In this document: positions 54,645-63,779 of the stretch, piece by piece | Layout of the letters: each line of letters opens with the position of its first letter | Position numbering within the stretch: position 1 is the stretch's first letter | NCBI GenBank assembly: GCA_964591175.1 | Contig: CAZQAF010000001.1 | Coordinates: forward strand, 46,735 to 110,734 | Reading direction: 5' to 3' | From: UBA11574 sp964591175 | Lineage (GTDB): Bacteria > Desulfobacterota > Desulfobacteria > Desulfobacterales > UBA11574 | DNA: 64,000 nucleotides | Made by a program: the position numbers and the translations under genes | Notes under the pieces: generated by a model | Database searches by the model: none | What the model saw: the letters and a program-made list of their open reading frames with translations, nothing else | Told to the model about the DNA's origin: nothing

Positions 54645-55394
54645 ATGGCAGATTTTGAACCAAAAATTGTTGCTTTTTTGTGTAACTGGTGTGCTTACGC
54701 CGGTGCCGATCTGGCGGGCGTTTCCCGGCTACAATACCCCCCGAGCATCCGAACCGTTCGGGTAATGTGTTCGGGAAGGGTCGATCCGATGTTCGTGCTG
54801 GAAGCGTTCAAGGACGGGAGTGACGGCGTGCTGGTGGCCGGGTGACATTTCGGTGATTGCCATTACCTGGAAGGTAATGTTCAGGCCGAGAAAAAAATCC
54901 GTTTGACCCAAAAATTGTTTGATATTGCCGGCATCGGCAAAGAGCGGCTTCATCTGGCATGGGTGTCATCGGCCGAAGCCCAGCGCTTTGTAGAAGTCGT
55001 CATCAATGCCACCGAATCGGTTAAAGCCAAGGGAAAATTCGACCCCAAAACCTTTGAATATGAACTCGCCGCGGCGGAAATGACCCTTTCCGGAGAAACA
55101 CTGAGATGGATGGTGGGAAAGGAAGTCAAAATCACGACAAAAGGGGATGTTTACGGCCGCAACTGGGATGTCGAGAGTTTTGAAACCATTCTCGATGCGG
55201 TGCTCGAAAGGGAATATCAAAAGAACTTGATTTATAAGGCCGTAAAAGAAGGACACACTTCCGTCAGGGATATTCACCATAAGATCGGGCTCGATCTCAA
55301 AAGAATTTCATATCTTTTGGCGGATCTGGAAAAGACAAACAAGGTGGAGTTTACGGGAATGAAAGATCGCATCCCGGTTTTTGCAGTATTATAA
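54645..55394 (+). CDS. mvhD: Selenocysteine-containing MvhD/FlpD-type subunit with C-terminal extension
   Basis: The product starts MADFEPKIVAFLCNWCAYAG (Cys13, Cys16) and reads through TGA at 54843, which gives residue 67 in VLVAG-U-HFGDCHYLEGN; MvhD normally has Cys there. The full protein has 249 residues. MvhD carries a [2Fe-2S] cluster and joins hydrogenase, formate dehydrogenase or other electron donors to HdrA. The last 110 residues are an extension, ending in a stretch that looks like a winged helix (SVRDIHHKIGLDLKRISYLLADLEK). It follows hdrA copy 1 and precedes hdrA copy 2. Simple ORF calling splits it into 66 and about 163 residues. Confidence 0.9.
54843..54879 (+). promoter_or_regulatory. 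UGA-Sec codon and SECIS hairpin in mvhD copy 1
   Basis: TGA at 54843-54845, then 15 nt, then CATTACC (54861-54867), loop TGGAA, and GGTAATG (54873-54879), a perfect 7-bp stem. Confidence 0.85.
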
Positions 55395-55401
55395 GGATTG
55401 A

Positions 55402-55472
55402 TGATTGAAGAAGATTGAAGCGTGAAAAATTTTTTAAATTGATCATTCGACAATCGACAATCTTCGATTCAT
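55402..55472. repeat. GATTGAA/CGACAAT heptad repeats
   Basis: Between mvhD copy 1 and hdrA copy 2, GATTGAT, GATTGAAG and GATTGAAG face CGACAAT, CGACAAT and CTTCGATTC. The two halves are imperfect inverted copies. The ribosome-binding site AAGGGAGG for hdrA follows. Confidence 0.5.
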
Positions 55473-55484
55473 AAGGGAGGAAAA

Positions 55485-58400
55485 ATGACGAACAAAAGCG
55501 GATCGGTTATGGTTGTCGGCGCAGGCATTGCCGGAATGCAGGCTGCGCTGGATCTGGCCAATTCAGATTATAAGGTGTATCTGGTAGATAAGTCGCCGAC
55601 CGTCGGTGGGATGATGTCCAGGCTGGACAAGACATTCCCCACCAACGACTGTGCCATGTGAGTGATCTCGCCGAAACTGGTCGAGGTCGGCCGGCATATA
55701 AATATCGATCTGGTAATGTGCAGCGAAGTCAAAAGCGTAAACGGCGAGCCGGGAAATTTTGAGGTGTCGCTGGTCAATCATCCCCGGTATATCGATCCTG
55801 TTAAATGCACGGGGTGCGGGGAATGTGCAAGACACTGTCCGGTAACCGCCGTCAACCAATACAATATGAAACTGGACGATCGACGGGCCACGTATATCGA
55901 GTATGCCCAGGCGGTGCCCCTTGCATTCGGCATCGATACCGATACGTGCGTCGGCTGCGGTCTTTGCGAAAACATGTGTATCGCAAAGGCGATACAGTAC
56001 GATGACACCGAGCGTGAAAGCACCCTCAACGTCGGGTCCGTGATACTGTCGGTGGGAAGCCGGGGATTTGATCCTTCGGGTCTCGATTATTTGGGATACG
56101 GCAAATACGCCAACGTGGTGACCAGTGAAGAATTTGAAAGGATTTTAAGTGCATCGGGTCCTTATTTCGGGCATCTGATGCGGCCCCTGGACCGGGAGGA
56201 GCCCAAAAGCATCGCCTGGCTGCAATGCGTGGGATCCCGGGACGCCAACCGGTGCGGCAACGGTTACTGCTCTTCGGTCTGTTGCATGTATGCCGTCAAA
56301 GAATCCATGATCGCCAAGGAACATGTCCACGGAGAACTCGATTGCGCGGTGTTCAATATGGATATGCGGACCTTCGGCAAAGATTATGAAAAATATTATT
56401 TGCGCGCCCGGGACAAAGAGGGTGTTCGTTTTATCAAGGCCAGGGTGCACAGCATCATCGAAATTCCGGAGACCGGGGATCTGATCATCCAGTATGCCGA
56501 TGAAGCCGGCAAAATGAAAGAAGAAATCTTCAGCATGGTGGTGCTGTCCGTGGGACTTCAGGTTCAACCGGACGCCGCCGAGCTTGCCCAGCGTCTCGGC
56601 ATTAAGCTGAACAAATACCATTTTGTGGAAAGCAATCCATTTGCGCCGGTGGTCACCTCACAACCGGGGATTTATACCTGCGGGGTTTTGCAGGGACCTA
56701 AAGACATTCCGGGTTCCGTGACGGAAGCCAGCGCGGCCGCTTGTTTGGCGGGCGCCGAGCTTGCCGAAGCCAGGGGCACCGACATCCCCAAGGTTGAAAT
56801 TCCCAAAGAGATGGATGTTACCGATCAGGATCCCCGCATCGGTGTTTTTGTCTGTAACTGCGGCATCAATATCGGCGGGATTGTGGATGTTCCCGGCGTA
56901 AAAGCGTATGCAGAGACCCTTCCGAACGTGGTATACGCGGATGAAAACCTGTTTACCTGCAGCCAGGACACCCAGGACAAAATCAAAGAAAAAATTATCG
57001 AACATAATCTCAACCGGGTGGTGGTGGCATCCTGCAGCCCCAAGACCCACGAAGCCATGTTCATGGAAACCTTAGAGGCCTGCGGGTTGAACAAATATCT
57101 GTTTGAAATGGCCAATATTCGCAATCAGGATTCCTGGATTCATTCAAAGGAACCCGAGGTCGCGACAAAAAAAGCCAGGGACCTGGTTCGAATGGCCGTG
57201 GCCAGGGCCGCTACCCTGAGAACCCTTCATGAGAAAGTGGTTCCCATCAACAAACAGGCGTTGGTCATCGGCGGAGGGGTTGCCGGGATGAACGCCGCCC
57301 TGAGTTTGGGCAACCAGGGATTCAATACCGTATTGCTTGAAAAGGAGGCCGAACTCGGCGGTTTTTCACGGAAACTTCACCACACCATCGAAGGCGCGGA
57401 TGTTCAGGCTTACCTCAGGAACCTGACTGATGACGTGAACGGCCATGATAAAATCGAAGTGTTGACCGGGGCCCGGATTGTTGGGTTTGAAGGGTTTAAG
57501 GGAAACTTTGCCACGGAAGTGGCTTTGGACGGCGGCGACAAGAAGCGAAAAATCGATCACGGTGTTTTTATCGTGGCGACCGGCGCCGGCGAATACCGGC
57601 CCAAGGAATATCTCTACGGAGATGACGATCGGGTGATGACGCAGGTGGCGCTTTCCGACAGGCTGGAAGAGAAAGGCGCGGCCGATCTGGACAGCGTCGT
57701 CATGATTCAATGTGTCGGTTCCCGAAATGACGAGCATGTGGAATGCTCTCGAATTTGCTGCCAGAATGCCGTCAAGAACGCCCTTCACATCAAAAAACTG
57801 AATCCGGAAACCCAGGTCTACGTGATGTACCGGGATATCCGGACCTACGGGCTTCTTGAGGACTACTTCACGGCGGCCAGAGAACAGGGCGTGATCTTTA
57901 TCCGTTTTGACAAGGATGCGCCGCCGGATGTTCGCAGCGCGTCCGAAGGGATGCTGGTTACCGTTAAAGACCATATTTTGCAGCAAAATGTCGAGATCAG
58001 GGCCGATCTGGTAACCTTGAGCGCGGGGATGCGAGCTGAAAATACCGACGAGATGAGCCAAATTATGAAGCTGAACCGCAATCCGGAAGGATTTTTCATC
58101 GAGGCGCATGTGAAGCTGCGTCCGGTGGATATGCCCAGTGACGGCGTCTTTTTGTGTGGGACCGCCCACGGCCCCAAGCTGATTACGGAGGCGATTTCAC
58201 AGGCCCAGGCGGCGGCTTCACGGGCGACGACGTTTCTTGCCAAAGATGCCATCAAGCTTTCGGCCATTACGGCCAAGGTGGATGTGGACCATTGCGTCAA
58301 GTGTTTAACCTGTGTCCGTTCATGTCCCTTTGGCGTTCCGGAATTTAATATCAATGAAAAAGTCGTTGAAATCAATGAAGCGATTTGCCATGGATGCGGC

Positions 58401-58505
58401 GTTTGCGCCAGCATCTGCCCGCGGCAGACCATTCATTTAAGTTTTTACGATGACGATCAAATAATGTGTAAAATTGATGCCTTACTCGAGGCGGGGGGAA
58501 TATAA
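55485..58505 (+). CDS. hdrA: Selenocysteine-containing HdrA, second copy
   Basis: ATG 55485 follows AAGGGAGG. The frame reads through TGA 55659 (residue 59, TNDCAM-U-VISPKL), giving 1,006 residues. It has HdrA FAD motif GAGIAG (about 12-17), ferredoxins CTGCGECARHCP (108) and CVGCGLCENMC (155), the HdrA core (SSVCCMYAVKESMIAKEH), the CNCGINIGGIVDVPG segment, a second FAD region (GGGVAGMNAALSLG) and C-terminal ferredoxins CVKCLTCVRSCP and CHGCGVCASICP. Unlike copy 1 it lacks the GltD-like insertion. Two linked HdrAs suggest two flavin sites, one contacting NAD(P)H through copy 1. Its stop shares one base with mvhD copy 2. Confidence 0.92.
55659..55694 (+). promoter_or_regulatory. UGA-Sec codon and SECIS hairpin in hdrA copy 2
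   Basis: TGA 55659-55661, then 15 nt, then CTGGTC (55677-55682), loop GAGGTC, GGCCGG (55689-55694), identical in stem and loop to copy 1. Confidence 0.8.
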
Positions 58506-58927
58506 TGGCTGATTTCGAACCGACCATTTTAGCATTTTGCTGTGATTATTGAGGTTATTCGGCTGCGGACCTGGCAGGTTCCATGCGACTGGATTATCCC
58601 GCAAACATTAAAATCGTTAGACTTCCCTGTACCGGAAAGATTGATGTCATACATCTTCTAAGAGCCATTCAGAAAGGGGCCGACGGCGTATATGTCGTGG
58701 GTTGCCTGGAAGGAAACTGCCACTATAACGAGGGAAATTTCAGGGCTCGTGAACGGGTGGAACATGTCCGCATGTTGCTGGAAGAAATCGGTCTTGCAGG
58801 AGACAGGGTGAGAATGTATAATCTTTCTTCGGGCGAAGGGCCCACCTTTGCAGCCTATGCAAAAGAGATGACCGACAACATACGGTCTTTGGGGCCCAAC
58901 CCGCTTAAGAATTCGACAAAGGCCTAA
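58505..58927 (+). CDS. mvhD: Selenocysteine-containing MvhD/FlpD-type subunit, second copy
   Basis: The ATG at 58505 overlaps the hdrA stop (TAATG). TGA at 58550 is residue 16: MADFEPTILAFCCDY-U-GYSAADLAG, replacing the second Cys of the N-terminal pair (Cys13, Cys16 in copy 1). Residue 67 is Cys here (VVGCLEGNCHYNEGN), where copy 1 has Sec. The 140-residue protein has the usual MvhD length, without the extension of copy 1. It should carry electrons from HdrA copy 2 to a partner. A plain ORF search finds it only from base 58583, hiding the N-terminal cluster ligands. Confidence 0.9.
58550..58582 (+). promoter_or_regulatory. UGA-Sec codon and SECIS hairpin in mvhD copy 2
   Basis: TGA 58550-58552, then 14 nt, then GGACCT (58567-58572), loop GGC, AGGTTCC (58576-58582); one T is bulged. 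Confidence 0.75.
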
Positions 58928-58943
58928 AAACGGAGGATACATT

Positions 58944-60263
58944 ATGGCTGAAGAAGCAATTAAACTCGGCGGCAAAAAGAAAAGTATTTTTCTGGACAAG
59001 GTAAAGGAGCTGCTTCCCGAAGGGGGGCATCTTAATCTTTGCCTGACCTGCGGCGCCTGCTCATCCGGATGCCCGGCCACGGGTCTGGAGAATATGGACC
59101 CCAGAAAGTTCTTACGCATGGCTGCCCTTGGAATGGACGAAGAAATAACCAGTTCGCCCTGGGTGTGGATGTGCACCATGTGCCAGCGGTGCATTTATGT
59201 GTGCCCCATGAAGATCGACATTCCGCAGTTGGTCTTTAACGCCCGGGCGGCATGGCCCAGAGAGGAACGGCCGAAGGGTATTCTCGGATCGTGCGACATG
59301 GCATTGAAACATGATACTTGCAGCGCCATGGGGACATCCGAGGAAGACTTTCAGTTCGTGGTGGAAGACGTGCTGGAAGAATACCAGGAATCCCAGCCTG
59401 AGTTCAAGGATATGAAGGCGGATGTCAACCGGGAGGGAGCCGAGTTCTTTTTGAACCAGAACTCCAGAGAACCGGTCACCGAACCCGATGAAATGGTGCC
59501 CCTGTGGAAGATTCTCCATTTGGCGGGTGCCGACTGGACTTACAGCACCAAAGGATGGGCTGCGGAAAATTACTGCATGTTTATGGCAGACAATGATGCC
59601 TGGGAACATATAGTGAGGGTAAAAGCCAAGGCCGTGGATGATTTAAAGTGCAAGGTCTGGCTCAATACCGAGTGAGGGCACGAACTTTTTGCAGTCCGGG
59701 CCGGACTGAAAAAATTCAACATCGATTACAATTTTGAAATCAGGAGCATCATTCAGTATTATGCCCAGTGGATCCGTGAGGGAAAACTCAAGGTCAATTC
59801 CGACTGGAACAAGGATCTTAAGATTAAATTTACGGTTCAGGACCCCTGCCAGTTGGTCCGCAAAAGCTTTGGGGATCCGGTGGCCGAGGATTTGCGATAT
59901 ACCGTGAAGGCGGTAGTGGGTGAAGAAAATTTTATCGACATGCAACCGAACCGGTCGAACAATTACTGTTGCGGCGGTGGCGGCGGATTTCTTCAATCCG
60001 GATATCCGGAAGAACGTCGCGGCTACGGCAAACTCAAAGCCAATCAGATTTTAACGACAAAGGCGAATTACTGCATTACGCCGTGCCACAACTGCCATGC
60101 CCAGATTCATGATTTGAGCGATATTAATGATCATCCATGGCAAACCGTCCATCTGTGGACCTTGATTTGCCTGTCGCTGGGAGTACTGGGGCCCAATGAG
60201 CGTGAATATCTGGGCGATGATCTTAAAGAAGTATTGCCCTTTCACCCTGAATCGGCGATGTAG
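58944..60263 (+). CDS. Selenocysteine-containing HdrBC-like fusion
   Basis: The protein has 439 residues with TGA at 59673 read as Sec244. The N-terminal HdrC-like part has two [4Fe-4S] motifs, CLTCGACSSGCP (33-44) and CTMCQRCIYVCP. The HdrB-like part has LNTE-U-GHE, where TECGH is usual, DPCQL, then CCGGGGGF and CITPCHNCH, which make one CCG module for the noncubane cluster. This subunit normally reduces the heterodisulfide or, in related complexes, passes electrons to a partner. Here metV and metF follow. Without Sec reading, two separate ORFs (243 codons and from 59853) appear. An AACGGAGG site precedes the start. Confidence 0.9.
59673..59708 (+). promoter_or_regulatory. UGA-Sec codon and SECIS hairpin in the hdrBC-like gene
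   Basis: TGA 59673-59675, then 16 nt, then CAGTCCG (59692-59698), loop GGC, CGGACTG (59702-59708), perfect stem. Outer TTTTTG and AAAAAA extend it. Confidence 0.88.
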
Positions 60264-60358
60264 TCGCTTATTTTCCGCCGGTGATGATTTGAGAATAAGA
60301 TGCCTGATGAGCGATCAATGAAAGACAGTTGGCGACAAATGACTGTTTAGGAGGGAAA

Positions 60359-61033
60359 ATGATAGTTGCCAAAAGGAAACCCTTTGAAGAAATAAAAGAA
60401 ATGATCAAGGACTATAAAAAAGTCCTGAATGTTGGCTGTGGCACATGTGTGGCGGTTTGCCTTGTCGGCGGCGAAAAAGAGGTCGCCGTACTGAATACCG
60501 AAATCGATATGGCCAGAAAATTGGACAACAACCCCATCGAGCTCGGCGCCCAGACCATCGAAAGACAGTGCGACCATGAATATCTCGCGGAGCTGGACGA
60601 TGTGATCGGCGAGTACGATGCCGTCATCTCTATGGCCTGCGGCGTCGGCATCCAGTTTCTGGCGGAGCGGTTCCCGGACAAGCCGGTTTATCCGGGTGTG
60701 GATACATGCGGCATGTCCGCCAATCAGGCCGTGGGTTGGTATGAGGAGCGGTGCCGTTCCTGCGGAAAGTGTGTGCTCGGCATGACCGCGGCCATCTGCC
60801 CGGTGACCATGTGCGCCAAGGGGCTTTACAACGGTCCCTGTGGCGGTACCAATAGAGGAAGCTGTGAAATCGACACGGAACAGCCCTGTGCGTGGTTCAG
60901 GATCTATGAACGACTGGAGCGGCAAGGGCGCCTTGAGAATATTATAAAATACACTCCCCCGGTGGAATGGAATGACCAGATTCCGAGAACGTTGATTCAA
61001 CCCGGTTACAAAAAACCGGAGAAGGACGGTTAA
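60359..61033 (+). CDS. metV: MetV, methylene-tetrahydrofolate reductase C-terminal-type zinc/Fe-S protein
   Basis: The ATG at 60359 after GGAGGG is chosen over 60329. The 224-residue protein has VLNVGCGTCVAVCLVGGEKEV at the N-terminus and a Cys-rich C-terminus: CRSCGKCVLGMTAAICPVTMC and GPCGGTNRGSCEID, the MTHFR C-terminal domain. MetV is the electron-transfer partner of MetF in acetogens (Moorella MetFV-HdrABC-MvhD complex). Its place between hdrBC and metF supports the same role, feeding electrons from the Hdr complex to MetF. Confidence 0.9.
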   Translation: MIVAKRKPFEEIKEMIKDYKKVLNVGCGTCVAVCLVGGEKEVAVLNTEIDMARKLDNNPIELGAQTIERQCDHEYLAELDDVIGEYDAVISMACGVGIQFLAERFPDKPVYPGVDTCGMSANQAVGWYEERCRSCGKCVLGMTAAICPVTMCAKGLYNGPCGGTNRGSCEIDTEQPCAWFRIYERLERQGRLENIIKYTPPVEWNDQIPRTLIQPGYKKPEKDG

Positions 61034-61062
61034 CGGTTGAATAGTTAGATGGTTAAATGGTG
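61033..61062. repeat. Octanucleotide repeats (GTTAAAT type)
   Basis: GGTTGAAT, AGTTAGAT, GGTTAAAT in tandem directly after the metV stop, same family as at 54.5 kb. Confidence 0.5.
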
Positions 61063-61167
61063 ATGTGTTGCAAAGGGGTGCGGTATTAACGGGATTCATA
61101 TGGGTTTAACGCATAACCTATCCACGAATAAACGAATCATAAGGGATCAGAACAAAAGGAAAGCCAA

Positions 61168-62094
61168 ATGAAATCAGGAAGCAATTTGGAAAAAGTCTTA
61201 AAAGCGGGTCATTTTGCATTTACAGGGGAACTGGGGCCGCCCAGGGGCTGTGATGTGGAAGAAGTCAAAGAAAAGGCTAAATTTCTGAAAGGGAATGTGG
61301 ATTCGGTGAACATTACCGACAATCAGACCGCCATGGTGCGGATGTCCAGTTGGGCCGCGAGCCTTATCTTGATTCAGGAAGGTCTGGAACCCAATTTCCA
61401 GATGGTGTGCCGGGACCGTAACCGGTTGGCCATGCAGGCCGATATTTTGGGCGCCTATGCCCACGGCATACGGAATATGTTGTGTCTTTCCGGGGATCAT
61501 CAAAAATTCGGGGATCATCCCCTGGCCAAGGGGGTATTCGATATCGACTCCATCCAGTTGATCAGCATGGTCAAATCCATGCGCGATAGCGGCACATTTT
61601 TAAGCGGCGCCGAGTTGCACGGAACACCTAAAATGTTTATCGGTGCGGCAGCCAACCCGTTTGCGGATCCCTTTGAATGGCGGGTACACCGCCTGGCAAA
61701 GAAGGTGGAAGCCGGGTGCGATTTTATCCAGACCCAGTGTATTTATAACATGGAAAAGTTTCGGGAATTTATCAAGCAGGCCAATGATATGGGGCTTACC
61801 GAAAAAACGTATATTCTGGCCGGTGTGACGCCCATGAAAAGTGTGGGTATGGCCAAGTACATGAAGAACAAGGTACCTGGAATGGATGTACCCGATGACA
61901 TCATCAAACGCCTCCAGGGTGCGGAAAAGGGAAAGGTGGCCGAAGAAGGCATCAAATTCGCCTGCGAACAGATCGAAGAGTTCAAGGAGATGAAAGGGGT
62001 TCACGGGGTCCACATGATGGCCATTGAGTGGGAACACAAGGTTCCCGAGATTGCCGAACGGGCCAAGGTGCTTCCCCGGCCGGTTATAGACTGA
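61168..62094 (+). CDS. metF: Methylene-tetrahydrofolate reductase (MetF)
   Basis: The 308-residue protein is a TIM barrel MTHFR: FAFTGELGPPRG (catalytic-type Glu), NITDNQTAMVRMSSWAAS, NMLCLSGDHQKFGDH, GAAANPFADPFEW, FIQTQCIYNM and ILAGVTPMKSVGMAKYM. It reduces methylene-THF to methyl-THF. It lacks the NADH-binding region of some eukaryotic enzymes and in acetogens works with MetV. A GGAAAGCC site lies before the ATG. It is the last gene of the Hdr-Met cluster. Confidence 0.94.
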   Translation: MKSGSNLEKVLKAGHFAFTGELGPPRGCDVEEVKEKAKFLKGNVDSVNITDNQTAMVRMSSWAASLILIQEGLEPNFQMVCRDRNRLAMQADILGAYAHGIRNMLCLSGDHQKFGDHPLAKGVFDIDSIQLISMVKSMRDSGTFLSGAELHGTPKMFIGAAANPFADPFEWRVHRLAKKVEAGCDFIQTQCIYNMEKFREFIKQANDMGLTEKTYILAGVTPMKSVGMAKYMKNKVPGMDVPDDIIKRLQGAEKGKVAEEGIKFACEQIEEFKEMKGVHGVHMMAIEWEHKVPEIAERAKVLPRPVID

Positions 62095-62098
62095 TTTA

Positions 62099-62311
62099 GT
62101 GAGTGTTCAGTGTTCAGAGTTCAGAGTTCAGGAAGAGCAGAATTCTCATTAAAAATCTGCTCATCGTATCACACGTGGAATTTTCCTTGCCGAACTCTGA
62201 ACCCCTGAACACCGAACACTCAACAATTACCCTTGCCGAACTCTGAACCCCTGAACCCCGAACATTTAACAATTACCCTTCCTGAACTCTGAACCCCTGA
62301 ACACTGGACAC
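62099..62311. repeat. Heptanucleotide repeat element (TGTTCAG type), with threefold right arm
   Basis: Left arm TGTTCAG, TGTTCAG, AGTTCAG, AGTTCAG (about 62103-62131); core GTTAAAAATCTGCTC-like with CGTATCACACGTG; right arm repeated three times as a CCGAACTCTGAACCCCTGAA block at about 62192, 62237 and 62283. It sits between convergent metF and metE-type genes and is related to 29.1 kb. Confidence 0.75.
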
Positions 62312-62313
62312 TT

Positions 62314-63366
62314 TCATTCGTTGGCCAATATTTGTTTCGCCAGGGCCATGGCATGCAGTTTCCCAAACGCGATGTGGCGCGGCAAGTGGTTCAATCCGCA
62401 TGAGCTGGTGATTAAGGTTTGTTCCGGCGCCAGCCATTTGTGCCGGCGGATACGCTCCGCGATGACCTCTCCGGATTCGATGTTCAGGTCCTGGACATCC
62501 GCTGCACCCACGGCAAGCTGCTTATTGTTCAGCAGTCCTTGGTATTCAGAAACTACATCGTGTTCGACCAGAAGCGCGTGACAATTGATCTTGCTGATGA
62601 GGTCGGCAGGATATCTGCCCGAGTCAAAATAGCGATGACCGATCTGGCCGTCATAATCGGCCCCGACCGCATAATTGCCCTGACAGACATGAACCTGCGT
62701 CAAGGTGTCTTCTTTCAATCCTTCGAACGCCAGATTGATGGCATCTACCGCGGCCTGTACTTCCTTATCATCGGAAATCGCAAATAACGGCTCGTCGATT
62801 TGGATGTGCCGGCACCCTTCGGCTTCCAACTGTTTGAAGTTTCGGTTGATGACCTTGGCCAGGTCCTGCATGAACCTGGAGATATCGCCGTAGTATTCGT
62901 CATGGGCGACTTTGGCCAGCATATGGGGGCCGGTCATCGTAATTTTGACATCCTTTTTGGCATATTTTGAAACGGTTTTGAATTCATCCACCAGGCCGAG
63001 GTCGGCATCGCCGATGGGGCCCGTGCAGACGGCAGCCGGGTGGAACACATTGGGATCCTTTTGCGTGATCGGCTTTGGCCGGGTTTCCTTAGAAAAGCCG
63101 GGAATCTTCTCCCAAAAATAATTGAGCATGGCATTGGGTGGCGCATACCGGTTATTGGTTCTTCGATGCATCTCGCCGCCGGTAATGATATCGATCCCGG
63201 CCAATTCCTGATCCAATATGGCTGCCTGTGTCGCGCGGAATTGCGCGTCGGCCATATCGGCCTTGGACAAAGTACCGTTTTCAACCTGTTTTTCAAGAGA
63301 TTCATACCACCTGGGAACGCTGTATGATCCGACGACGGTGGTCGTATATTTTTGATAGGTTGTCAT
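62314..63366 (-). CDS. MetE/core-MetE-type cobalamin-independent methionine synthase family protein
   Basis: The start ATG at 63366 follows AAAGGAG; an earlier in-frame codon at 63390 is less likely. The 350-residue protein has TTVVGSYSVPRWYE, GIDIITGGEMHRR, HIQIDEPLFAI, HVCQGNYA (Zn-type His-x-Cys) and LITSSCGLNHLP (second Cys), the metal site of MetE-like enzymes. It is half the length of classic MetE and may use a corrinoid protein or other methyl donor (core-MetE). A SAM-I riboswitch lies upstream on the same strand, supporting a role in methionine synthesis. Confidence 0.88.
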   Translation of the reverse strand: MTTYQKYTTTVVGSYSVPRWYESLEKQVENGTLSKADMADAQFRATQAAILDQELAGIDIITGGEMHRRTNNRYAPPNAMLNYFWEKIPGFSKETRPKPITQKDPNVFHPAAVCTGPIGDADLGLVDEFKTVSKYAKKDVKITMTGPHMLAKVAHDEYYGDISRFMQDLAKVINRNFKQLEAEGCRHIQIDEPLFAISDDKEVQAAVDAINLAFEGLKEDTLTQVHVCQGNYAVGADYDGQIGHRYFDSGRYPADLISKINCHALLVEHDVVSEYQGLLNNKQLAVGAADVQDLNIESGEVIAERIRRHKWLAPEQTLITSSCGLNHLPRHIAFGKLHAMALAKQILANE

Positions 63367-63393
63367 GTTTATCTCCTTTGATAACGTCATTTC

Positions 63394-63420
63394 AAAAAAA
63401 AACCTCTCACAAGGAGAGGT
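63394..63420 (-). terminator. Attenuator terminator before the metE-type gene
   Basis: Reading the minus strand: ACCTCTC, loop CTTGT, GAGAGGT, then nine T. It lies just upstream of the AAAGGAG site, in the place of a riboswitch expression platform. Confidence 0.8.
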
Positions 63421-63438
63421 AGCCGTCCATTTGTCATC

Positions 63439-63580
63439 GAGACCTTTGCAAAACGCCCCTTTTTGCCCGATTTCTGCGTCAGGCTCAAATTTTAATCCTC
63501 AAAATACTCAATGTATTCCTGCGGTTAAAATTTTCACCTTCCTTGAACTTGAACAAAAATGAGCATTTTTCAAAGGTCTC
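63439..63580 (+). mobile_element. MITE copy 3 (142 bp) in the metE leader
   Basis: Ends GAGACCTTTGCAAAACGC and GCATTTTTCAAAGGTCTC are inverted repeats, and the core is like copy 1 without the extra insert. Flanks TCATC and TCAAT are only partly alike, so any target duplication has decayed. It lies between the SAM riboswitch and the attenuator. Confidence 0.85.
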
Positions 63581-63589
63581 TCAATAAGA

Positions 63590-63685
63590 CCTTATGTTCC
63601 CCTTACGGGCTGGAATTGGCACCTTGTGGAAAAGGTTGCCGGGCGGTCAAAGAGCCAGATCTCTATCGCCACTCTGCATAGCATA
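63590..63685 (-). promoter_or_regulatory. SAM-I (S-box) riboswitch aptamer
   Basis: Minus strand reads GAGATCTGGCTCTTTGACCG, then CCCGGCAACC, a variable stem, AAGGTGCCAATTCCAGCCCG, then GGGGAACATAAGG. This agrees with the conserved SAM-I core GGC-x-TTGA-x-GCAACC and GGTGCCAATTCC, as in related deltaproteobacterial leaders. It is directed to the metE-type gene, 220 bp downstream because a MITE is inserted. Confidence 0.8.
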
Positions 63686-63779
63686 TGTTTTTGTTTCAAA
63701 ACAAAATATTATGGCGCTTTTAAACAATGTCAAGGTGGGCTCTAAAAATTTATGCATTTCAGATTTCCATTAAAGTCGG

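Noticed and set aside
62099..62311. CRISPR array
   Set aside because: Units are 7-8 nt, arms are inverted and there are no unique spacers of 25-40 nt or cas genes.
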